This document shows, piece by piece, positions 1 through 5,479 of a stretch of 6,498 bases of DNA. Origin of the DNA: Thermoplasmata archaeon (GTDB taxonomy: Archaea; Thermoplasmatota; Thermoplasmata; Thermoplasmatales; Thermoplasmataceae); NCBI GenBank assembly GCA_021835265.1, contig JAKBQK010000379.1, positions 1 through 6,498 on the forward strand, written 5' to 3'. A program made the translations under genes and the position numbers. A model generated the notes under the pieces. The model did no database searches. It was not told the DNA's origin and saw only the letters and a program-made list of their open reading frames with translations. How positions within the stretch are numbered: the first letter of the stretch is position 1; each line of letters begins with the position of its first letter.

Positions 1-1
1 T

Positions 2-352
2 TTCCAGAGAACTTCTGATAATATAACATATCACGAGCCCTGTCATCTTGTTCTCAGAGGTGAGGGTTATAACAGGCCAAAAAAGTTGCTTGAATCAATC
101 GCGAAAGTAAGTATGCCATTTCGTTCAGGGAAGAAGGTATTCTGCTGTGGAGGACCAGATGAATTACTCTATGGAAAACTTTCCTCAAATATATCAGAAG
201 AGAGATTCAGACAGCTAAAGGAAACTGGAACCGAGAAAATTATTACAGCATGTCCTATATGCCTTTCAAATCTTAAAAAGGATGATTCTGTTGAGGATAT
301 ATCCTCCTATCTAATAAACAGAAGAAAGGATAATCTTAAAAAGGTTCAGTAG
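2..352 (+). CDS. CCG-domain Fe-S protein, C-terminal fragment (HdrB/HdrD/GlpC-like), 5' truncated
   Basis: The frame is open from the window edge to TAG at 350-352, giving 116 residues of a protein that starts upstream. It holds one cysteine-rich CCG domain: YHEPCH near the edge, then CCGG, then CPIC, with spacing C-X33-CC-X34-CXXC. This closely matches the cysteine pattern of the heterodisulfide reductase-related domain, which in characterised members binds a [4Fe-4S]-type cluster. The domain occurs in HdrB/HdrD, GlpC, lactate and glycolate oxidase Fe-S subunits and FAD-oxidase fusions. Because the N-terminal part is missing, the substrate and any ferredoxin or FAD domains cannot be judged. 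The TTG at 86 is not a credible start, since it would remove the first essential cysteine motif. The domain call is firm; the specific enzyme is unknown. Confidence 0.85.
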   Translation, partial: FQRTSDNITYHEPCHLVLRGEGYNRPKKLLESIAKVSMPFRSGKKVFCCGGPDELLYGKLSSNISEERFRQLKETGTEKIITACPICLSNLKKDDSVEDISSYLINRRKDNLKKVQ

Positions 353-424
353 TCATAAATTTTACTGTAATATTCTTTGAATAACAAAATAAATTCATTA
401 TCTTCGTAATATTAAAATTGTTAA

Positions 425-434
425 TTTATATATA
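425..434 (+). promoter_or_regulatory. TATA box for the cysteine hydrolase gene
   Basis: TTTATATATA lies in the AT-rich gap after the Fe-S protein gene. Its centre is about 26 bases upstream of the ATG at 455, the usual distance from an archaeal TATA box to the transcription start. The mRNA would therefore begin at or within a few bases of the start codon (leaderless), which fits the lack of a convincing ribosome binding site. Confidence 0.65.
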
Positions 435-454
435 GGAATTAGATATTTGTAGTG

Positions 455-1003
455 ATGAAAGAAACTGCAATTCTTGTAATAGATCTTCAGAACGGAATGC
501 TTAACGGTGAAGAAAAAGTTTTCATGAAAGAAGATCTTATAAGAAATGTGAAAATGATTTTGGATTCTGCAAGGAAGAGGAAGTATCCAGTCATAATGAT
601 TCAACACTCAGGAAAAAAAGGGGATAGTCTCGAACCAGGAACTGAGGGATGGGCAATTTACGACGAATTCTTATCGAAGGAATCTGAGACAGTTATACAT
701 AAGAACTATCCCGATGCATTCTATGAAACCGATCTTGATATGGTATTGAAAAGTGAAGGAATCAAGAACCTGATAATTTGTGGAATGCAATCGGAGCTTT
801 GTGTTGACTCAACAATCAGGGATGCTTTTGCCCATGGATATAAGATCATTCTTGCATCAGATGGGCATAGCACATATGATAGAAAGAATATTAGTGCAGG
901 TCAGATAGTGGAATTAGAAAACAGTGTACTTGGAGAATGGTTCGCAGATCTGAAAAGTAGTTCAGAACTGGCAAAATCTATTGAAGCCAAAAAATTCGAT
1001 TAA
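455..1003 (+). CDS. Isochorismatase-family cysteine hydrolase
   Basis: A 182-residue protein of the isochorismatase-like fold, matching the usual family length of 180-210. The likely catalytic triad is visible: Asp10 in VIDLQN, Lys83 in HKNYPDAF, and the nucleophile Cys116 in GMQSELCVDST, with Gly110-Met111 at the position where the family has a cis-peptide. The segment after strand 2 reads QHSGKKGDSLEPGTEGW and lacks the DxH...H metal site of nicotinamidase (PncA), so nicotinamide deamidation is unlikely. The LEPGTEGW motif is common in uncharacterised amidohydrolases of the family, so the substrate is unknown. ATG 455 is preferred to the in-frame GTG at 452 because it starts the family core directly; the TATA box cannot separate the two. 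It appears to be transcribed alone and converges with the next gene. Confidence 0.85.
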   Translation: MKETAILVIDLQNGMLNGEEKVFMKEDLIRNVKMILDSARKRKYPVIMIQHSGKKGDSLEPGTEGWAIYDEFLSKESETVIHKNYPDAFYETDLDMVLKSEGIKNLIICGMQSELCVDSTIRDAFAHGYKIILASDGHSTYDRKNISAGQIVELENSVLGEWFADLKSSSELAKSIEAKKFD

Positions 1004-1022
1004 TTACCATAGTGGATAATCC

Positions 1023-1059
1023 AAAAAATCTAAATTTTGTAAAGGGTTTTTATAAACCC
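1023..1059. terminator. Possible bidirectional terminator between convergent genes
   Basis: Between the two convergent stop codons lies a perfect inverted repeat, GGGTTT (1044-1049) and AAACCC (1054-1059), with a 4-base loop. On the plus strand it contains a T5 run. On the minus strand it is followed by a T6 run (complement of 1023-1028). Archaeal termination mainly depends on U-rich stretches, so the T-runs are the more relevant part. The core TTTTTATAAA also resembles a TATA box, so the role is uncertain. Confidence 0.35.
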
Positions 1060-1084
1060 AATGTTACGTCTACTCATTAATAAT

Positions 1085-1345
1085 TTACACAAGTCTCTGT
1101 GCTTCGTATACTTCGTGTTTTGTTGGTGGATTTACCTTTTCGAGGAGATCTTTCATGTCTTTAACACTTGGTGCTTCCCAGTTGCATATTGCCATAGATT
1201 CAGATCCTATGACGTTTATGGATTTTAGCTGAAATCCTGCTGGAAGTTTTCCATCCTTGGACATCTGCACTATGCTCCCTACAACCTTTGTTACCTCTTC
1301 TCCATTCTTTGGTTTCCATCTGTGCTCAACAATTACATTTGCCAT
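1085..1345 (-). CDS. Small conserved-looking protein, probable dimeric alpha/beta-barrel fold
   Basis: An 86-residue soluble protein with no signal peptide or membrane segment. It starts with a beta-strand-like segment ending in HRWKP (Trp10), followed by a helix, then LPAGFQLKSINV, then an AICNWEAPS motif (Cys54, Trp56) and a C-terminal NPPTKHEVYEA segment. This pattern resembles small ferredoxin-like barrel families such as DUF3303 or DUF4242; the assignment is from the pattern only and no function is known. The ATG at 1345-1343 is supported by GGTGAT (1356-1351) five bases upstream. It is divergent from the Bat-type regulator and appears to share its TATA region, so it is the natural candidate target of that regulator (inference). 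Confidence 0.75.
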   Translation of the reverse strand: MANVIVEHRWKPKNGEEVTKVVGSIVQMSKDGKLPAGFQLKSINVIGSESMAICNWEAPSVKDMKDLLEKVNPPTKHEVYEAQRLV

Positions 1346-1350
1346 TTTTT

Positions 1351-1356
1351 ATCACC
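1351..1356 (-). promoter_or_regulatory. Ribosome binding site of the 86-residue protein gene
   Basis: GGTGAT on the minus strand, 5 bases before the ATG. It matches the anti-SD core typical of archaeal 16S rRNA and fixes the start. It shows that this gene has a short leader, unlike its divergent partner. Confidence 0.65.
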
Positions 1357-1379
1357 AATATTCATATCAATAGATAAGG

Positions 1380-1391
1380 TATATATTTATA
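1380..1391. promoter_or_regulatory. TATA element readable in both directions (divergent promoter)
   Basis: TATATATTTATA on the plus strand reads TATAAATATATA on the minus strand. Its centre is about 26 bases from the ATG at 1412 (leaderless plus-strand regulator). In the minus direction it predicts a start near 1359, leaving a leader of about 14 bases that includes the GGTGAT site. No second clear TATA box is seen in this gap. The flank on the plus-strand upstream side is purine-rich (ATAAGG), which would favour the plus direction as a BRE. Confidence 0.6.
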
Positions 1392-1408
1392 GCCAACGTG
1401 GATTGGCT
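1391..1408. promoter_or_regulatory. Perfect inverted repeat, candidate operator
   Basis: AGCCAA, six bases, TTGGCT. It is an 18-bp dyad with half-site centres 12 bp apart, about one helical turn, as expected for a dimeric HTH protein. It overlaps the end of the TATA element and ends 4 bases before the regulator's ATG. Bound protein would block initiation of the regulator and sit upstream of TATA for the minus-strand gene. No protein binding is known. Confidence 0.4.
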
Positions 1409-1411
1409 TTC

Positions 1412-2104
1412 ATGAGGCAAATCGATCTTGTTATAGATAATCACCTTGCATTCAACCAGTTATCTAAGGATTTTGCAAATATAAAATTCTTGAGATGGTG
1501 CAATTCTAATATAGACTACCTTGAATTCTACGGGAAAAATAATGATCTGAAGGCTCTCGAAGATGAATTTGCAAATATAGAACAGAAGCTTGGAACAACC
1601 ATAGTCTACAGAGAGAACAAAGAAGGTAAGGTGGAACTCATGATGAAATGCAGGTGCAGCATCCAGAATTCATCAATACGCATAGCTGAATCACTCTATT
1701 CCCTGTGGCAAGGTCCAGTAGTTTACGATAATGGACTGGAAACTATTACTCTCATAGTCATTGAGACTGGTACAATTGAAAAACTGATTCAGGCATTCGA
1801 AAAATATGGTGAGGTAAAAATAAAAAAGAGTAAGTCCATACATCCAGAAACACTGAGAAGTGTATCAACTGTTTCCGTATCTGATATTTTCTCCGACTTA
1901 ACTGTAAAGCAGGCAAAAATTATGCAAATAGCACTTGCCAATGGCTACTTCAAAATACCAAAGGCCACAGAAATAGAATCTCTTGCCAGAATTGTTTCCC
2001 TTTCTGAATCTACAGTTGAAGAGCACCTTAATAAGGCGAAGAACAGAATACTAAACAACATTTCACCCTTTCTGGAACTGTTCTTTCTTTCTGAGCAGGA
2101 GTAA
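1412..2104 (+). CDS. Bat-type HTH transcriptional regulator
   Basis: A 230-residue DNA-binding protein. Residues 163-216 form a bacterio-opsin-activator-type HTH (HTH_10): LTVKQAKIMQ, then ANGYFKIPKATEIESLAR, then SESTVEEHLNKAKNRIL, the standard layout of this archaeal family. The N-terminal 150 residues look like the ligand- or signal-sensing half seen in archaeal Bat-like proteins, with mixed alpha/beta segments and cysteines at 30, 80 and 82 (CRC motif). The frame is open further upstream to about 1322, but ATG 1412 is chosen because it lies about 26 bases from the TATA element and the upstream extension would cross the divergent promoter. It is probably autoregulated and probably acts on the divergent 86-residue gene (inference from layout and the dyad). 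The signal sensed is unknown. Confidence 0.85.
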   Translation: MRQIDLVIDNHLAFNQLSKDFANIKFLRWCNSNIDYLEFYGKNNDLKALEDEFANIEQKLGTTIVYRENKEGKVELMMKCRCSIQNSSIRIAESLYSLWQGPVVYDNGLETITLIVIETGTIEKLIQAFEKYGEVKIKKSKSIHPETLRSVSTVSVSDIFSDLTVKQAKIMQIALANGYFKIPKATEIESLARIVSLSESTVEEHLNKAKNRILNNISPFLELFFLSEQE

Positions 2105-2135
2105 GTTTCCAAAAAGTATGACTATCTACCATCAT

Positions 2136-2259
2136 ATATACCAGTGCACCATGCTTAACAATCCATAGAACGAAAAGGAATTAATAAATCTTTAAATACG
2201 GTCTTACATTATCTGAAAGAACAGACCATACACCAGTGGCAATGTTAAGGCATCCACAG
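2136..2259 (+). repeat. Degenerate direct repeat upstream of L3 (two copies)
   Basis: Copy A (2136-2168) and copy B (2228-2259) share, in the same order, the blocks ACCAGTG, ATG, TTAA, ATCCA and AG with small gaps, about 92 bases apart. Roughly three quarters of the aligned positions agree by eye. Copy A lies upstream of the predicted TATA box and copy B just inside the predicted leader. It may be a decayed duplication or chance. Confidence 0.3.
2190..2198 (+). promoter_or_regulatory. TATA box of the ribosomal protein operon
   Basis: CTTTAAATA preceded by an A-rich, purine-rich stretch (CGAAAAGGAATTAATAAAT) that could supply the BRE. The expected transcription start is near 2221, giving a leader of about 94 bases before L3. 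TTAATAAAT at 2181-2189 is an alternative TATA with similar consequences. It is the best promoter candidate in the 210-base gap before the seven co-directional ribosomal genes. Confidence 0.5.
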
Positions 2260-2314
2260 TTGAGCACAAAAATTTTTGTTGCAAAACAGGTGTAACGGTA
2301 GAGGTGAAAAAAAT
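2222..2314 (+). other. Predicted L3 mRNA leader with a possible short upstream ORF
   Basis: The leader holds an ATG at 2242 opening a 17-codon ORF (MLRHPQLSTKIFVAKQV) that ends at TAA 2293-2295, five bases before the L3 ribosome binding site. It also contains a perfect 14-bp palindrome, ACAAAAATTTTTGT (2266-2279). No strong ribosome binding site precedes the short ORF, so its translation is unproven. The leader is long for an archaeon with otherwise leaderless or short-leader genes, which hints at regulation of the operon. Confidence 0.35.
2301..2307 (+). promoter_or_regulatory. Ribosome binding site of L3
   Basis: GAGGTGA, seven bases before ATG 2315. It decides the L3 start against the in-frame TTG at 2276, which lies inside the leader and has no such site. 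Confidence 0.8.
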
Positions 2315-3304
2315 ATGGCAACACCACATCATCCTAGAAGAGGATCTATTGGATACTATCACAGAAAGAGAAAGCCTAGCTTAAAGTCTACAATCAGAAG
2401 CTGGCCAGAGATTGAGGGAAATGTTAAAATCCAATCTTTTGGAGGTTACAAGGTTGGTATGACACATGTTGAGATGGTAGATTACAGAAAGAGTAGTACA
2501 ACAGCAGGAAGAAATATAATGGCTGCTGTAACAGTAGTTGAGGTACCACCAGCAAAGGTAGTTTGTGTCAGGGGATATTCTGAAACCGAAGACGGATTAA
2601 GAGTAACCTATGAAAAGTGGGCAGACAATCTGGATAAGGAGATTTTTGAAGTAATTCCAGAGGTAAAAAAGAAAAACGAAAGAGAAATTCCACAGGATCT
2701 CACAGAAGTTAGAGTTATGCTGATGCTTCAGCCATGGCTTATCACAGGGGTTCCAAAGAAAATACCTGATATTTATGAAGCCAGAATTGGGGGTTCAACA
2801 GTAGACGCCAGAATCAAATATGCCACTGAAAAACTGGGAAAAGAAATAGAATTTACAGACTTTTCAAAACCAGGAAACTTTGTGGATGTTATATCAGTGA
2901 CCAAGGGAAAGGGATTCACAGGTCACGTTGAGAGATTTGGAGTCAAACTTCTTCCAACAAAAAATAGAAATCACAGGAGAATGATAGGAACACTGGGTCC
3001 ATGGCACCCAGACTGGATAAGATGGCAGGTTCCTCAGGCAGGACAAATGGGATCGCACCAGAGGACGCAACAGAACATGAGGATCATAAAATATGCCAAA
3101 TCCCAGGGTCAGGATGATATCAACGTTAAAGGAGGATTTGTAAACTACGGATTGGTTAGAACAAATTATGTATTGATTCACGGTTCAGTTCCAGGTCCAA
3201 TAAAGAGGTTAATTAAATTCAGGGATCCATCAAGGCAGAAATCTCCATCTGTTGAGAATCTGGAAGTTGCATATATATCCAGGGAATCCAAGCAGGGTGA
3301 TTAA
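2315..3304 (+). CDS. rpl3: 50S ribosomal protein L3 (uL3)
   Basis: A 329-residue archaeal/eukaryal-type L3, close to the usual archaeal length. It opens with MATPHHPRRGS followed by a basic stretch, and has the GGYKVGMTHVEM strand, VTKGKGFTGHVERFG around 195-210, and the conserved tryptophan-finger region at about 228-254 (GPWHPDWIRW, then GQMGSHQRT). The C-terminus carries the family's YISRESKQG. L3 binds 23S rRNA early in 50S assembly and reaches toward the peptidyl transferase centre through that finger. It is the first gene of the operon; L4 follows after two bases, and the L4 ribosome binding site is inside the end of this gene. Confidence 0.97.
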   Translation: MATPHHPRRGSIGYYHRKRKPSLKSTIRSWPEIEGNVKIQSFGGYKVGMTHVEMVDYRKSSTTAGRNIMAAVTVVEVPPAKVVCVRGYSETEDGLRVTYEKWADNLDKEIFEVIPEVKKKNEREIPQDLTEVRVMLMLQPWLITGVPKKIPDIYEARIGGSTVDARIKYATEKLGKEIEFTDFSKPGNFVDVISVTKGKGFTGHVERFGVKLLPTKNRNHRRMIGTLGPWHPDWIRWQVPQAGQMGSHQRTQQNMRIIKYAKSQGQDDINVKGGFVNYGLVRTNYVLIHGSVPGPIKRLIKFRDPSRQKSPSVENLEVAYISRESKQGD

Positions 3305-3306
3305 AA

Positions 3307-4062
3307 ATGAAAACATCAGTTTACAATATGGAAGGAAAGGTTGATCACGAGGTAGAGGTACCTCAAATTTTCCAGTCTGAGTTAAGAGAAGATATAATGC
3401 AGAAGGCTTTCAGAGCAGTAACACTTTCATACAGAAAGCCCTACGGCTCCTCACCCAATGCAGGACTGAGGAGAGTTGGGCATACATCAGGGCCAGGAAT
3501 GGGTATTTCTAGAATGCCCAGAGTATCCGGAAGTTCAAGGGCAGTATTACTCGGAAGCACAAAGGGAGGTAGAAGTCCACATTCTCCAAGAGCAGAGAAG
3601 GTACTCAAACTAAAGATAAACAAGAAAGAAAAAGAGATAGCATGGAAAACTGCATTGACCATGGCTGCAAATGCTGAAATTGTAAGGAAAAGAGGTCACA
3701 TGTTTTCTGAAGAACTTACCTTCCCTGTTGTTGTTAATGATGATATTAACAATATTAGAAAGACAAGGGAGGCAAGAAATTTCCTTCAGTCTCTTGGTGT
3801 ATGGGACGATATAGAAAGGGCGAAGGACAGAACAAAGATCAGGGCTGGCAGAGGTACAATGAGGAACAGGACGTACAGGACACCAAAGAGCATTCTTATT
3901 GTAACAGACTCTCCCATGCATCTTACAGCCTTTAAATCTCTTCCAGGAGTTGAGGTATCGCACTGTAAAAATATTTCAATATCAAAACTCGCTCCAGGAG
4001 GAAAAGGAGGAAGACTGATCCTTTTTACCGAAAGTTCAATTAAGAATATGGGGGTAGAATGA
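3307..4062 (+). CDS. rpl4: 50S ribosomal protein L4 (uL4, L1e family)
   Basis: 251 residues, normal for archaeal L4. After an N-terminal globular start there is the extended basic loop (about 44-95) with GHTSGPGMGISRMPRV and GGRSPHSPRAEK, which in ribosomes lines the exit tunnel. The second half has TALTMAANAEIVRKRGH and the RAGRGTMRNRTYRTPKS segment typical of archaeal L4. The ATG is preceded by GGGTGAT (3295-3301). The stop codon overlaps the L23 start as ATGA, suggesting coupled translation. Bacterial L4 is an autogenous regulator of its operon; nothing here shows this for the archaeal protein. Confidence 0.97.
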   Translation: MKTSVYNMEGKVDHEVEVPQIFQSELREDIMQKAFRAVTLSYRKPYGSSPNAGLRRVGHTSGPGMGISRMPRVSGSSRAVLLGSTKGGRSPHSPRAEKVLKLKINKKEKEIAWKTALTMAANAEIVRKRGHMFSEELTFPVVVNDDINNIRKTREARNFLQSLGVWDDIERAKDRTKIRAGRGTMRNRTYRTPKSILIVTDSPMHLTAFKSLPGVEVSHCKNISISKLAPGGKGGRLILFTESSIKNMGVE

Positions 4063-4316
4063 AGATGGAAGACGTTATTATTTCACCAACTGCAACAGAA
4101 AAAACCATGATACAAAGTCAGACTGAAAACAAACTTACATTTATAGTTAGCAGGAAGGCAACAAAGAAACAAATAAAAGAAGATGTGGAGAAACAGTTCA
4201 ATGTAAAGGTTGAAAAAATAAATGTTCTCTACACAAAGAGAGGAAAAAAAGCAGTGATTAAACTTGCTCCAGAGTTTAATGCTGAAGAGATTGGAGAGAG
4301 GATAGGAATTTACTGA
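4059..4316 (+). CDS. rpl23: 50S ribosomal protein L23 (uL23)
   Basis: 85 residues, the usual archaeal length (bacterial L23 is longer). The opening IISPTATEKTM and the later NKLTFIVSRKATKKQIKEDV and FNVKVEKINVLYTKRGKKA are signatures of the family. L23 sits at the polypeptide exit and forms part of the docking site for signal recognition particle. It starts inside the L4 stop (ATGA) with GGGGGT at 4050-4055 as ribosome binding site. A second ATG at 4065 is possible but is two residues further in and less well placed. Confidence 0.97.
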   Translation: MKMEDVIISPTATEKTMIQSQTENKLTFIVSRKATKKQIKEDVEKQFNVKVEKINVLYTKRGKKAVIKLAPEFNAEEIGERIGIY

Positions 4317-4325
4317 GGTATTAAA

Positions 4326-5021
4326 ATGGGTAAACTATTAATAACACAGAGAAGAGGAAAGGGCAAACTGGTGTTCAGGAGTCCTGGGCATAGACATGTG
4401 AGCCCAATGAGAATACCCGAGGACGGAAATTACAAAGTAAAAGATATTATTCACGCCCCGGGCAGGACGTCACCAGTTCTGGTCCTTGATGGTACTAACA
4501 AGAAAAAACTGTACCAAATAGCATTCAACGGTGCATACGTTGACCAGACAGTTAACATAGGTAAAATAGAAAATCCCAAAAGTGGGGATTCTACTTACCT
4601 TGGATTTATTCCAGACGGCTCTCTGGTTCATAACATAGAAACAGTACCGGGTGATGGAGGAAAACTCTGCAGGACTGCAGGTGCATACTCTCAGGTAATA
4701 AGTCACGGGGAATTTGTTTCAATAAAATTGCCGTCAGGAGCTATAAAGAATGTGAATCCACAGTGCAGAGCAACAGTAGGAGTTGTTGCTGGTACAGGAG
4801 CGAAAGATATTCCAATCCTAAAGGCTGGAAGACACATACACTATCTTCAGAGCAAGGCTAAAAAGGCCTATACTGTAAGAGGTGTTGCAATGAATGCGGT
4901 GAACCATCCTCATGGAGGAGGAAATCATCAGCACGTTGGTAGACCAAGCACAGTTGGAAGGGGTACACCACCAGGAAGGAAAGTAGGAAGATTATCACCT
5001 AAAAGGAGGAAGATTAAATGA
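4326..5021 (+). CDS. rpl2: 50S ribosomal protein L2 (uL2, L8e)
   Basis: 231 residues, slightly short of but within the archaeal range. It shows [27 protein letters not shown] and [16 protein letters not shown], plus the C-terminal [17 protein letters not shown] loop followed by a glycine- and arginine-rich tail. His194 in that loop likely matches the His229 studied in E. coli L2 near the peptidyl transferase centre; the preceding bacterial Asp is Asn193 here. The ribosome binding site GAGGT (4315-4319) overlaps the L23 stop codon. The gene ends in an ATGA overlap with S19. Confidence 0.97.
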   Translation: MGKLLITQRRGKGKLVFRSPGHRHVSPMRIPEDGNYKVKDIIHAPGRTSPVLVLDGTNKKKLYQIAFNGAYVDQTVNIGKIENPKSGDSTYLGFIPDGSLVHNIETVPGDGGKLCRTAGAYSQVISHGEFVSIKLPSGAIKNVNPQCRATVGVVAGTGAKDIPILKAGRHIHYLQSKAKKAYTVRGVAMNAVNHPHGGGNHQHVGRPSTVGRGTPPGRKVGRLSPKRRKIK

Positions 5022-5473
5022 CCACAAATAGACAGGCATCAGCGAAGTCCATAAGAAGGAGGAGCAGGAAGTCCCAAAAAGTTGCCATGGGCAGATCCAA
5101 GGAATTCAAATACAAGGGATATACACTGGAAGAGCTCCAGAAAATGGACAGGGAAAAGCTCATGGAAGTGTTTCCAGCAAGAGTAAGAAGAAGCTTAAAA
5201 AGAGAAATGGGGCCAGATCAAAAGATAGTAGTAAAGAGACTACTTGGAAAGAAACCTGAAATCAGGACACATGTAAGGGACCTTATAATTCTTCCCAGAT
5301 ATGTTGGAAAAATAGTGCACGTTCACAACGGTAAAAGTTACGTAAAATTCGAACTTAAAGCTGAAATGATTGGACATTATGTAGGAGAATTCGCATTAAC
5401 AAGGGGAGAAGTAAAGCACTCTGGACCAGGAGTAGGTGCAACAAGGTCTTCAAAGTTCATGCCACTGAAGTGA
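5018..5473 (+). CDS. rps19: 30S ribosomal protein S19 (uS19)
   Basis: 151 residues. The core is archaeal S19: [21 protein letters not shown], then [42 protein letters not shown] and ATRSSKF at the end. The protein contacts S13 and the head of the 30S subunit. About 24 residues before the conserved [15 protein letters not shown] region form a basic extension (RRRSRKSQK) that many archaeal S19 proteins lack. The start at 5018 is supported by GGAGG (5005-5009) and the ATGA overlap with L2; the internal ATG at 5087 has no ribosome binding site. Confidence 0.96.
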   Translation: MTTNRQASAKSIRRRSRKSQKVAMGRSKEFKYKGYTLEELQKMDREKLMEVFPARVRRSLKREMGPDQKIVVKRLLGKKPEIRTHVRDLIILPRYVGKIVHVHNGKSYVKFELKAEMIGHYVGEFALTRGEVKHSGPGVGATRSSKFMPLK

Positions 5474-5479
5474 TTTAAA

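Noticed and set aside
86..88. TTG as start of the Fe-S protein
   Set aside because: The frame is open to the window edge and the conserved YHEPCH motif lies upstream of this codon, so the gene begins outside the window.
367..413. Direct repeat GTAATATT (367-374 and 406-413)
   Set aside because: Eight AT-rich bases repeated in an AT-rich spacer are expected by chance, and no further copies or flanking symmetry are seen.
452..458. GTGATGA resembling a C box of a C/D guide RNA
   Set aside because: It coincides with the start codon of the hydrolase, and no D box (CTGA) follows at a suitable distance.
398..607. Minus-strand 69-residue frame over the hydrolase start
   Set aside because: It overlaps the promoter and the conserved N-terminus of the hydrolase and is rich in aromatic residues from AT-rich DNA; no support as a gene.
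1322..1411. 30-residue upstream extension of the Bat-type regulator
   Set aside because: It would cross the divergent promoter and overlap the start of the minus-strand gene. The TATA position points to initiation at ATG 1412.
2894..3963. Minus-strand open frames opposite L3 and L4
   Set aside because: They are complementary to conserved ribosomal coding sequence and have odd compositions rich in Cys, Phe and Pro, as expected of shadows.
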